In this document: one piece after another, positions 1 to 5,441 of the stretch
Numbering within the stretch: position 1 is the stretch's first letter
How the letters are laid out: the number at the start of each line of letters is the position of its first letter
Assembly (NCBI GenBank): GCA_016649525.1
Contig: JAENXM010000118.1
Coordinates: forward strand, 1-5,636
Direction of reading: 5' to 3'
Source of the DNA: Actinomycetota bacterium
GTDB taxonomy: Bacteria; Actinomycetota; Geothermincolia; Fen-727; Anoxymicrobiaceae
DNA length: 5,636 nucleotides
Notes under the pieces: generated by a model
What the model was told of the DNA's origin: nothing
Seen by the model: only the letters and a program-made list of their open reading frames with translations
Databases searched by the model: none
Program-made: the position numbers and the translations under genes

Positions 1-158
1 AGCAGAGTCTCGGTTTCGCGCACCAGCGGCCCGTTGGTGACCTGGCCGGTCTTCCACAACTGTTCCAGCCTGGACCGGTATTCATTAAGGGGTGGCAGCG
101 TCGGCTTCGTAAGGGGAATCGCCTCACCAGGGCGGGTTTCGTTTGATCCGGTTCCCAT
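1..158 (-). CDS. DegT/DnrJ/EryC1/StrS family sugar aminotransferase, N-terminal fragment
   Basis: The first 52 codons of a minus-strand gene run off the left edge. The ATG directly follows the TAG of the acyltransferase gene, with no base between them. After a short polar leader (residues 1-12) the protein reads IPLTKPTLPPLNEYRSRL and then QLWKTGQVTNGPLVRE. This is the N-terminal signature of PLP-dependent sugar aminotransferases (I-P-x-x-K-P, a short helix, then a T-N-G-P substrate/cofactor loop). These enzymes transfer an amino group, usually from glutamate, to a nucleotide-activated keto-sugar in the cytoplasm, for surface polysaccharides or glycoprotein glycans. The catalytic lysine and most of the fold lie outside the window, so the substrate cannot be named. 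No clear Shine-Dalgarno sequence precedes the ATG; translation is probably coupled to the gene upstream. The family call is firm, the specific role is inferred. Confidence 0.85.
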   Translation of the reverse strand, partial: MGTGSNETRPGEAIPLTKPTLPPLNEYRSRLEQLWKTGQVTNGPLVRETETL

Positions 159-692
159 CTAGATATCCGGCCTGTTCACTCGGGGCCGCCTGCCAATCGG
201 CCTGCAAGGTATACCTGCATAGATTGTCCAGGGCTCACAGTCCGTCAACACCAGGCTGCAACTGCCAATAACAGCTCCCTCGCCTATAACCACGTTTGGG
301 TGGATCACGGCATTTGTTCCAATAAAGCCATCTCTCTCCAGGACTATCTTCCCTAACCTTACATTCCGCTGCTCGGGCGGGAGGGCAGTAGACATTCGGG
401 CTCCTCCCGCATAGTGATCAGTGCCTGTCACGAGCCTGGCACCCGTGGCGATGTCGGCATAGTCGCCGACCTCTAGCTCTCCTCCGCCTATCACGCTGAC
501 GAAGGACCCGATATGTACATATCTACCTATGCGCACGCCCTTTCCGCCATAGATAAAAGTGAAATCATCTATCATGCTGTAGGCGCCGATTTCAATCACT
601 TCCGGCTTAATCATTTTGGCTGTAGGGTATATCTTGACCCCTTCCCCCAAGCTTTTAAAACTCATTCCCATCATGTTCCCTCGCCAGCTCAT
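159..692 (-). CDS. Left-handed beta-helix (hexapeptide-repeat) acyltransferase, glycan-associated
   Basis: 177 residues. From about residue 30 the protein shows repeated hexapeptides ([IV]-G-x-x-x-x; IEIGAYS, VRIGRYVHI, LEVGDYADI, FIGTNAVI, VVIGEGAVIG) that build a left-handed beta helix, and it ends in a GIPCRPIG-type cap. Such proteins are usually trimeric and use acetyl-CoA to acylate sugars; the closest look is the galactoside O-acetyltransferase/WbbJ-like group. His93 in TGTDHY sits in a loop between the two halves of the helix and is my candidate for the general base (inference by position). It is shorter than PglD proteins and lacks their N-terminal Rossmann part. The ATG overlaps the TGA of the phosphoglycosyl transferase gene as ATGA. 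Met7, Met8 and Met10 are alternative starts; GAGGG upstream of Met7/Met8 and the family-like MSFKSLG at Met10 make a shorter form plausible. Whether it O- or N-acylates is unknown; an aminotransferase next door hints at N-acylation. Confidence 0.88.
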   Translation of the reverse strand: MSWRGNMMGMSFKSLGEGVKIYPTAKMIKPEVIEIGAYSMIDDFTFIYGGKGVRIGRYVHIGSFVSVIGGGELEVGDYADIATGARLVTGTDHYAGGARMSTALPPEQRNVRLGKIVLERDGFIGTNAVIHPNVVIGEGAVIGSCSLVLTDCEPWTIYAGIPCRPIGRRPRVNRPDI

Positions 693-1426
693 ACAGGGCG
701 GACTATGTCATCCTGCGCGGCGTCGTCCGCATAAGCAAAGTCTCTTCTCAGAACCGCCATTGGTGTTAACAGCATTATCTTCGCGTCCATGCGCAGGGAC
801 CAGTGTTGCACATACCATATATCGTATTCCATCCTTTGCGACCAGTTCAGCTTGTTTCTTCCGTTCACCTGGGCCCAGCCGGTCAGCCCCGGCTTCACCT
901 GCAGCCTCAGCTTCTGCCTTTCATCGTATCTCTCTACCTGGTATCTCAAAGTAGGCCTTGGCCCTACCAGACTCATGTCGCCCTTGAAGACATTTAGCAA
1001 CTGCGGAAGTTCATCCAATGCCCAGCGTCTCAACCAGTAGCCTATTCTGGTTATGTTTGGGTTATCAGCACCAATGTAGATGTGAGTGGTTTCCGCCTCG
1101 GCCCCTTGTTTCATAGTGCGGAATTTCCAGATCATAAAAGGCTGCGCGTCCTTCCCTATGCGTTCCTGTCTAAACAACGCCGGCCCTTTCGAGTCCAGTC
1201 TTATGGCCACGGCTATGAAGAGAAGTGGTATGGCAAGAAGAACCACTGCGATCCCTGATAAGAAGACATCTAGCAGCCTCTTGATAACCATGCGGCTATC
1301 CAGGTTCTTCCCGCCAGTTGCATCGCTTTTTGTACTCAATATCCCGACCTTTTGCGAAGTGCCATGCACCGAGCTGCTAACTGCCATCATTTTAAGCCAA
1401 AATCCAGTCCCCGACCATTGAGTCAT
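689..1426 (-). CDS. Initiating phosphoglycosyl transferase (bacterial sugar transferase, WcaJ/PglC superfamily)
   Basis: 245 residues as drawn. The enzyme would move a sugar 1-phosphate from a UDP-sugar to undecaprenyl phosphate at the inner leaflet of the membrane, the first step of glycan assembly. Visible landmarks: the family start MVIKRLLDVFLS at residue 46, a hydrophobic segment 54-77 with a central proline (Pro67) as in re-entrant membrane helices, FRQERIG (85-91), WKFRTM (100-105), the Asp138-Glu139 pair in ALDELPQL that corresponds to the catalytic dyad of PglC, DMSLVGPRP (150-158) and PGLTGWAQVNGRN (179-191). The 45 residues before Met46 are Ser/Thr/Gly-rich, do not belong to the core, and have no convincing ribosome binding site, so translation may really start at 1291. 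It lacks the extra N-terminal membrane helices of long WcaJ/WbaP proteins. It is the first gene of the minus-strand glycan module. Sugar specificity cannot be read from sequence. Confidence 0.93.
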   Translation of the reverse strand: MTQWSGTGFWLKMMAVSSSVHGTSQKVGILSTKSDATGGKNLDSRMVIKRLLDVFLSGIAVVLLAIPLLFIAVAIRLDSKGPALFRQERIGKDAQPFMIWKFRTMKQGAEAETTHIYIGADNPNITRIGYWLRRWALDELPQLLNVFKGDMSLVGPRPTLRYQVERYDERQKLRLQVKPGLTGWAQVNGRNKLNWSQRMEYDIWYVQHWSLRMDAKIMLLTPMAVLRRDFAYADDAAQDDIVRPV

Positions 1427-1529
1427 TCGTTACGCGAACCAGCGAGCTGACTTGATATCCCTGTGTCACTGAAGAATAATCAACCTCGTTATCGGCGGCT
1501 TCTAAGCATATTCGAGAAAAGGAGCACCT
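1427..1529. other. Divergent intergenic region between glycan module and membrane-protein gene
   Basis: About 100 nt separate the start of the phosphoglycosyl transferase gene (minus) from the start of the membrane-protein gene (plus). It holds a clear plus-strand promoter and ribosome binding site. For the minus strand I find only a poor match (TTGATT followed 18 nt later by GATATC), so how the glycan module is transcribed is not resolved. If the transferase starts at 1291, its leader would be about 135 nt longer. Confidence 0.6.
1452..1480 (+). promoter_or_regulatory. Sigma70-type promoter of the membrane-protein gene
   Basis: TTGATA at 1452-1457 and AATAAT at 1475-1480 are separated by exactly 17 nt. 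Each hexamer matches the housekeeping consensus at five of six positions. Transcription would start near 1487, giving an untranslated leader of about 43 nt before the ATG at 1530. The spacing and position are good; there is no experimental support. Confidence 0.6.
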
Positions 1530-2336
1530 ATGGCTGAAGAGGGCGAGATTCGGGAAAGCGGACAGACCGGCGAGTCTATATCCGATAGAGTCAAAGTAAA
1601 ATACACGATAGTCCGCGCATACAGGATATGTTACGGCAACCCGAACACGTTCCTGGGGATGGCAGCTGTTGTGTCGTTCCCGGCCTTCGCGATGAGTCTG
1701 CTGGCTATGGCGAGAAACCCCGAGGCAAGGGGTAGTATGGGGCAGGGATTGGTGGGCCTTCTCTTCCTCGCCCTGGTGGTGGTGGCGTTCGTCCTGGCGA
1801 TCTACTACGCGGGGGCCATACCGTTGCTCACCGCCTTTACGCTCGACAACCGCCCGCTTGGATGGACGGATGCGTTCGGGTGGATACACGATCGACGGCT
1901 GTTCTGGGGTGTCTTCCTCGCCCTCCTCCTTATAGGTCTGGCGATACTCGGCGGGTTGATCCTTTTGATAATCCCCGGCCTGCTGTTTCTGGTCTGGTTC
2001 ACACTCGCGGTACCGGCACGCGTCCTCGGTGAATTCCCGGGCAGGAAAGCGCTATCGGAAAGCCGACGCCTTATTCAGCCCGTGCTCTTCCGTGGCGCCG
2101 CCTGGCTCGTCGCTGTTCTTGTCGGTGTCCCACTCGTTATCGGGGGCGCCGCCCAGGGGATCAGCTGGGCGATATGGGGATTTGCATCGAACGCGGTACC
2201 AAAGGTCCTGATAACCTCGATCGTGACCTTCGCGCTGTCAGTATTCTGGGGGCCCGTGGCGTACGTGGCGCTCGCGATTGTGTTCATTGAACTGTCAGGG
2301 GGACTTTCAAAGCTTAGATCGGACCTGTTCCTGTAG
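1530..2336 (+). CDS. Multi-pass membrane protein of unknown function (YciC / GPDPase-membrane-domain-like)
   Basis: 268 residues. A charged N-terminal stretch (1-25) is followed by about six hydrophobic segments near 42-59, 74-100, 124-163 (probably two, broken by IPG at 148-150), 187-215 and 225-254. The central part reads LLIIPGLLFLVWFTLAVPARVLGE, then a polar turn with ALSESRRLI (174-182). That pattern of I-P-G, aromatic/aliphatic helix, Glu, then A-L-x-x-S-R-x-L is typical of the poorly characterised YciC/UPF0259 and glycerophosphodiesterase membrane-domain relatives. No catalytic domain is attached, so no enzyme activity can be claimed. AAAAGGAG with 5 nt to the ATG makes the start secure. 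It is the only plus-strand gene in the window, with its own promoter, convergent with yraN and divergent from the glycan genes, so it need not be functionally tied to either. The family link is from memory of the motif pattern and is moderately sure. Confidence 0.8.
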   Translation: MAEEGEIRESGQTGESISDRVKVKYTIVRAYRICYGNPNTFLGMAAVVSFPAFAMSLLAMARNPEARGSMGQGLVGLLFLALVVVAFVLAIYYAGAIPLLTAFTLDNRPLGWTDAFGWIHDRRLFWGVFLALLLIGLAILGGLILLIIPGLLFLVWFTLAVPARVLGEFPGRKALSESRRLIQPVLFRGAAWLVAVLVGVPLVIGGAAQGISWAIWGFASNAVPKVLITSIVTFALSVFWGPVAYVALAIVFIELSGGLSKLRSDLFL

Positions 2337-2356
2337 CGATCGAGAGGGCGCCGAAT

Positions 2357-2722
2357 CTAGAAGGCTTCGGGGATATGCCTTAGATCCTTCAGGTTGCCGT
2401 CACAGTCGATGAGAACGCTGATCACGTCGAAGCGGACGTCCGTACCGAGCCCCTTCTCGCCGAGGTACTCTGAGGCTACAGCCCTTATGCGCCGGACCTT
2501 CGTGCCAGTCACGGCTTCCTCGGGCTCGCCGTAATCGCCGGTCCTCCTGGTTTTCACTTCAACGAAAACCTCGCAGTTCTCCCGGCGGGCGATGATATCG
2601 ATCTCTCCCCTCTGCGTTCGGTAGTTGCGTTCCACTATTGTGAAACCGTTGCGCTCGAGGTACTCACAGGCCAGGTCCTCTCCCCGGCGTCCGAGTGATT
2701 TACGCCTGTCGACCTTTGCCAC
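2357..2722 (-). CDS. yraN: YraN / UPF0102 family nuclease-fold protein
   Basis: 121 residues from a GTG start. The family pattern is complete: LGRRGEDLACEYLERNGF (10-27), RNYRTQRGEIDIIA (32-45), VFVEVKTRR (52-60), a Gly/Val loop, KVRRIRAVASEYL, and RFDVISVL near the end. The Glu15, Asp42 and Glu55-x-Lys57 residues make up a PD-(D/E)XK-like nuclease core of the Holliday-junction-resolvase fold. The biological role is unsettled in the family. An open frame continues 5' of this start but only shadows rnhB. I chose the GTG at 2722 because GGGAG at 2730-2734 lies 7 nt upstream, it begins one base after the rnhB stop, and the resulting length is normal for the family. It is the last gene of the minus-strand operon; the same rnhB-yraN pair is common in Actinobacteria and Firmicutes. 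It ends 20 nt from the stop of the convergent gene, with no clear terminator between them. Confidence 0.92.
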   Translation of the reverse strand: MAKVDRRKSLGRRGEDLACEYLERNGFTIVERNYRTQRGEIDIIARRENCEVFVEVKTRRTGDYGEPEEAVTGTKVRRIRAVASEYLGEKGLGTDVRFDVISVLIDCDGNLKDLRHIPEAF

Positions 2723-2723
2723 C

Positions 2724-3518
2724 TTACGACTCCCAGAGGCTGATCTCTTCGTCCTCTGGCAGGACTCCCCTGAAGGTGCGGCGGTGGACTTCGCAGGGTC
2801 CGTACTCCACCAGGGCCTGCAGGTGCTCCTCGGTGCCGTACCCCTTGTTTTCCATGAAGTTATACGGAGGGAAGCGGGCGTCGAGCGACCGCATGACGCG
2901 GTCACGCTCAACCTTGGCGATGATGCTAGCCGCGGCGACCGATTGGAAAGTGGCATCGGCCTGCGGGATCCCGAAGACGGGCACGCTGCAACCGACGAGC
3001 GAGAAGTGATCGCATATCACGCGCTGGCAATTCGAGTCGAGGCCGTTCACGGCGTCGCCCAGCGCCTTGAGGTTCGCCAGCTGGACTCCCCACCTGTCGA
3101 CAAGGCCGGGGTCGACGAAGGAGACTGAAACGCTTACGGCCTCGGAGAGAATCTTGTCGTATAGCTCTTCCCTCCGGTCCGGAAGCAGCTCTTTTGAGTC
3201 CCTCACGCCCTCAATGACCGTGCCCGGCGCGAACATGACCGCGGCGGCGGCAAGCGGGCCCGCCAGAGCGCCACGGCCGGCTTCATCGGTCCCCGCCAGG
3301 TACCTCACCTCGCCGTCGCGGAAGATCTCCTCGTTCGAGGCCATGTCACCGCCCTGCCGCAAGAGGCGGTACGCGATGCGCCTGACTGTGACCCTCGGGT
3401 CCCCGCATAAGACAGAGAGAAGCTCGGGTCGGGGCGTAGAGATGTTCTCGAGCAGCTCGCGCACCTGCTTTACAGACAGCCTTCTAGAATCTACCTCGAC
3501 GCTTGAACCAAGTACCAC
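2724..3518 (-). CDS. rnhB: Ribonuclease HII, with N-terminal helical extension
   Basis: 264 residues from the GTG chosen here. RNase HII cleaves RNA in RNA-DNA hybrids and removes single ribonucleotides misplaced in DNA. The catalytic core starts with AGTDEAGRGALAGP (Asp78, Glu79), followed by VRDSKELL, the third acidic residue Asp170 (ICDH), the fourth Asp188 (IPQADA), AAASIIAKVERD and NKGYGT with the conserved Tyr. Residues 14-55 form an extra helical region (LSVKQVRELL... and DPRVTVRRIAYRLL) like that of Bacillus-type RNase HII. A longer frame opens with TTG at 3551 and overlaps lepB by 23 nt, but has no well-placed ribosome binding site. The GTG at 3518 has AGGA 8 nt upstream, inside the lepB stop region, so coupled translation is likely. 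Oddity: the usual KGDA motif around the fourth acid is QADA here, with Lys replaced by Gln. Confidence 0.93.
   Translation of the reverse strand: MVLGSSVEVDSRRLSVKQVRELLENISTPRPELLSVLCGDPRVTVRRIAYRLLRQGGDMASNEEIFRDGEVRYLAGTDEAGRGALAGPLAAAAVMFAPGTVIEGVRDSKELLPDRREELYDKILSEAVSVSVSFVDPGLVDRWGVQLANLKALGDAVNGLDSNCQRVICDHFSLVGCSVPVFGIPQADATFQSVAAASIIAKVERDRVMRSLDARFPPYNFMENKGYGTEEHLQALVEYGPCEVHRRTFRGVLPEDEEISLWES
2730..2734 (-). promoter_or_regulatory. Ribosome binding site deciding the yraN start
   Basis: GGGAG on the minus strand lies within the last codons of rnhB, 7 nt before the GTG at 2722. It supports a 121-residue YraN and argues against the longer open frame, whose N-terminal part merely shadows rnhB. 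Confidence 0.6.
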
Positions 3519-3526
3519 GTGTCGTA

Positions 3527-3530
3527 TCCT
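3527..3530 (-). promoter_or_regulatory. Ribosome binding site deciding the rnhB start
   Basis: AGGA on the minus strand, 8 nt before the GTG at 3518, overlaps the lepB stop codon (TAG at 3531-3529). The alternative TTG at 3551 has its nearest purine-rich stretch (GAGGTGG) more than 15 nt away. This favours GTG and suggests ribosomes finishing lepB re-start on rnhB. Confidence 0.5.
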
Positions 3531-4293
3531 ACGGTGAAGGGACAGACCCAAAACGGCTCAACGGCCACCACCTCAAAAACACCCTTCCGATAACGGCCCT
3601 TATCGGAACCATTCCCCAGAAGCGACTGTCACGCGAGTTCGGCCTGTTGTCGCCGAGGCAGAACAGCATCCCTTTCGGCACCTCGACCGGACCGTAGTCG
3701 CTCCCGTCATCCACTATGTAATCCTCCTGTATTCTCTTACCGTTTACGTAGAGTTTTCCCTTCCTCAACTCTACGGTTTCGCCCCCGGTTCCAATCACGC
3801 GCTTCACGTACGGTGTCGTCCCGCGGTTAGTGATGTGCAGTGTCTCCCCTATCTGCTGAAAGGGCCAGTAAAAAACATTGTTGGTGTTCAGTGCCCTCGG
3901 ATCGGAAGGCGGGTAGCGGAACACGATTATGTCCCCCAGATGGGGCTTGGTGAAGTAATAGGTGACCTTTTCTACCATTACGCGGTCACCGATCTGCAGG
4001 GTCGGGCTCATGGATGATGACGGTATGAGAAAGGCCTTGATGAAAAAGGATTGTATGATGATCGCGACGACGGCCGCCAGCCCCAGGATGATGAGGGCCT
4101 CGACAAGAAAACGCGCAATCGAGCGGCCTGGAAGTTTCTCTTCAACCTTGGTTTCAGGAGTCCACGCCGTGCTTTGGGCCTCATCAACAGGCGGCGCCGC
4201 TATGCCCTTGTCCTGTGATTCCGTGCCGGGTGTTTCCGGGGGTCTGTGGCCCCCGCTTTCATCTTCACCATTTGAACCGAAAAGAGGAGTCAA
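3529..4293 (-). CDS. lepB: Type I signal peptidase
   Basis: 254 residues from TTG, three bases after the rplS stop. It cleaves signal peptides of exported proteins at the outer face of the membrane. Residues 1-56 are a Pro/Glu/Asp/Ser-rich cytoplasmic tail. One membrane helix follows (62-85), then PSSSMSPTL with the catalytic Ser94, a variable loop, PYVKRVIGTGGE with the catalytic Lys164, LYVNGKRI, and the conserved GDNRPNSRDSRFWG (214-227). The C-terminus ends shortly after the IGRVFLRWWP segment. The Ser/Lys dyad and all family boxes are intact, so it should be active. The single N-terminal helix is the Gram-positive form rather than the two-helix E. coli form. There is no in-frame ATG before the membrane helix; the TTG start is the best available although its ribosome binding site is weak (an AAGAAG in the rplS tail). 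A perfect hairpin lies in the 3' part of the gene (3585-3608). Confidence 0.95.
   Translation of the reverse strand: MTPLFGSNGEDESGGHRPPETPGTESQDKGIAAPPVDEAQSTAWTPETKVEEKLPGRSIARFLVEALIILGLAAVVAIIIQSFFIKAFLIPSSSMSPTLQIGDRVMVEKVTYYFTKPHLGDIIVFRYPPSDPRALNTNNVFYWPFQQIGETLHITNRGTTPYVKRVIGTGGETVELRKGKLYVNGKRIQEDYIVDDGSDYGPVEVPKGMLFCLGDNRPNSRDSRFWGMVPIRAVIGRVFLRWWPLSRFGSVPSP
3585..3608 (-). repeat. Perfect 9-bp inverted repeat (hairpin) inside lepB
   Basis: TTCCGATAA, six bases, TTATCGGAA. On the minus (transcribed) strand the hairpin is followed after five bases by TTTTT (GGGTG then TTTTT). The layout is like a weak intrinsic terminator or attenuator placed about 70 nt before the rnhB start. It encodes the conserved VPIRAVIGRV part of signal peptidase, so the pairing may be a by-product of the codons. 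Confidence 0.5.
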
Positions 4294-4296
4294 TTG

Positions 4297-4668
4297 TCAG
4301 GACAGCTTCTTTTTCCTCACGCGGGCCGCCTTCCCCACCTTTTTCCTTATGTAGTAAAGCTTGGCCCTTCTGGCGTCGCCCTCTTGAACGACGGTAATCT
4401 CCTTGAGGATCGGCGAATGGACCGGGAAGGTGCGTTCAACTCCAACGCCGAACGAGATCTTCCTCACGGTGAACGTCTCCCGCGCCCCTGAGCCCTGCCT
4501 CCTGATCACAAGCCCTTGAAATGCCTGCGTGCGGGAGCGAACAGTCTTCTTGTCCCCCATTCCCGTGGTCTCTTTGATCTCGATAACGACCTTGACCGTA
4601 TCCCCCGGGACAAAGGGAGTCACGTCCTCCCTCAATTGGCTTCTCTCGATTGTCTCTATCTCTCTCAT
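4297..4668 (-). CDS. rplS: Large ribosomal subunit protein bL19
   Basis: 123 residues. L19 sits at the 30S-50S interface of the ribosome. Family blocks are all present: PGDTVKVV (21-28), AFQGLVIRRQGSG (49-61), ETFTVRKISFGVGVERTFPVHSP (64-86), GDARRAKLYYIR (97-108) and GKAARV (112-117), with a basic tail. The stretch between PGDTV and AFQG is 32 residues here against 24 in E. coli, so about 8 residues (around 33-42, ETTGMGDKKT) are inserted in a beta-hairpin loop. The start is supported by AAGGGAG at 4676-4682, 7 nt from the ATG. It lies 56 nt downstream of trmD, the largest gap in the operon, and a candidate promoter lies in that gap. lepB begins three bases after its stop. Confidence 0.97.
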   Translation of the reverse strand: MREIETIERSQLREDVTPFVPGDTVKVVIEIKETTGMGDKKTVRSRTQAFQGLVIRRQGSGARETFTVRKISFGVGVERTFPVHSPILKEITVVQEGDARRAKLYYIRKKVGKAARVRKKKLS

Positions 4669-4675
4669 GCCATCG

Positions 4676-4682
4676 CTCCCTT
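4676..4682 (-). promoter_or_regulatory. Ribosome binding site of rplS
   Basis: AAGGGAG with 7 nt to the ATG at 4668. It is the strongest Shine-Dalgarno match among the minus-strand operon genes, in keeping with the high output needed for a ribosomal protein. Confidence 0.65.
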
Positions 4683-4692
4683 AAACCAGTAG

Positions 4693-4723
4693 ACTATAGC
4701 AGAAGGGAGTGGAAGTTGCACAA
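4693..4723 (-). promoter_or_regulatory. Candidate extended -10 promoter ahead of rplS
   Basis: On the minus strand the trmD-rplS gap contains TGCTATAGT (4701-4693), a match to the extended -10 pattern TGnTATAnT. A weak -35 (TTGTGC, 4723-4718) lies 19 nt upstream of the hexamer. Transcription would begin near 4686, leaving a leader of about 18 nt that still includes the ribosome binding site at 4676-4682. It would let L19, lepB, rnhB and yraN be made independently of trmD. No hairpin or L19-binding leader is apparent. Confidence 0.4.
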
Positions 4724-4724
4724 C

Positions 4725-5441
4725 TCATTCTTCACCTTCGTGCTCCCCTTCTTCCGCGAGAAGGTCGGGCCGCCTACCCCTTGTGCGCTGGACGGCCTGC
4801 TCCGCGCGCCACCGCCTGACACGCCCGTGGTCTCCCGACAATAGGACCTCTGGAACCTCCCAGCCTCTATATGATGCGGGCCTCGTGTACTGGGGATACT
4901 CGAGCAGGGGCCCGCTGAAAGACTCCTCCTCCAGCGACCGCACGTTGCCGAGCACCCCCGGAAGAAGGCGCGCGATCGCCTCCAGGACCGCCGCCGCGGC
5001 TATCTCGCCCCCCGCGAGCACGAAGTCGCCGAGTGAGACCTCGAGGCTCGAAAGGTGCTCCCTTATCCGCTCGTCAACCCCCTCATATCTGCCGCAGATG
5101 AAGGCAATGCTCTCCTCGTCGGCGAGCGAGCGGACAAGGTCCTGGTCCAGCCTCCGCCCCTGCGGGGTCAGAAGCACCACCGGCATCCGCTCCCTTACCC
5201 TGTCAGCATCAACATCGAAGGCGCTCTCCAGGGCGCTCGCGACCACGTCGACCCTCAGTACCATCCCCGGTCCGCCCCCGTACGGGCAGTCGTCGGCCTT
5301 GCGGTGCGGGTCGGGACTCAGTTCATGGAGGTCGTGCAGAAAGACCTCGAGCGCGCCCGTCTCGCGGGCCTTCTTCAGGACCCCGGCCTCTAACGGTGAT
5401 GCCAGCATGCCGGGGAGCGTACAGAACAGGTGTGCCTTCAA
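4725..5441 (-). CDS. trmD: tRNA (guanine-N1)-methyltransferase (m1G37)
   Basis: 238 residues from a TTG start. TrmD methylates N1 of G37 next to the anticodon using S-adenosylmethionine and so prevents +1 frameshifting. The trefoil-knot (SPOUT) motifs are clear: DDCPYGGGPGMV (50-61), LLTPQGRRLDQ (90-100), FICGRYEGVDERI (114-126), SLGDFVLAGGE (136-146), ARLLPGVLGN (157-166), LLEYPQYTRPASYRGWEVPEVLLSGDH split over 179-205, and the C-terminal WRAEQAVQRT. Arg158 matches E. coli catalytic Arg154. The residue matching catalytic Asp169 is Glu173 (EEESF instead of EDSF). The protein ends in an acidic tail rich in Glu. TTG is preferred because it gives the normal N-terminus (MKAHLFCTLPGM, compare the family LFPEMF); it overlaps the rimM stop (TTGA), so translation is probably coupled. 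Confidence 0.96.
   Translation of the reverse strand: MKAHLFCTLPGMLASPLEAGVLKKARETGALEVFLHDLHELSPDPHRKADDCPYGGGPGMVLRVDVVASALESAFDVDADRVRERMPVVLLTPQGRRLDQDLVRSLADEESIAFICGRYEGVDERIREHLSSLEVSLGDFVLAGGEIAAAAVLEAIARLLPGVLGNVRSLEEESFSGPLLEYPQYTRPASYRGWEVPEVLLSGDHGRVRRWRAEQAVQRTRGRRPDLLAEEGEHEGEE

Noticed and set aside
1451..1490. Minus-strand promoter for the glycan module (TTGATT, 18 nt, GATATC)
   Set aside because: The -10 matches only three of six positions and it lies on top of the much better plus-strand promoter; not strong enough to annotate.
2337..2356. Bidirectional terminator between the convergent genes
   Set aside because: Only short palindromes (CGATCG, GGCGCC) are present, with no real stem and no T-run in either direction.
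2724..2956. 5' extension of the yraN reading frame (a 199-residue open frame starting at 2956)
   Set aside because: The first 78 residues are Ser/Arg/Pro-rich, lack any family match and shadow rnhB in another frame; the GTG at 2722 with GGGAG upstream gives the normal family length.
2356..3488. An 11-mer (TCTAGAAGGCT at 2356-2366) recurring inverted at 3478-3488
   Set aside because: Around one or more inverted 11-mer pairs are expected by chance in a window this size; the copies lie in the yraN end and in rnhB coding sequence with no further similarity.
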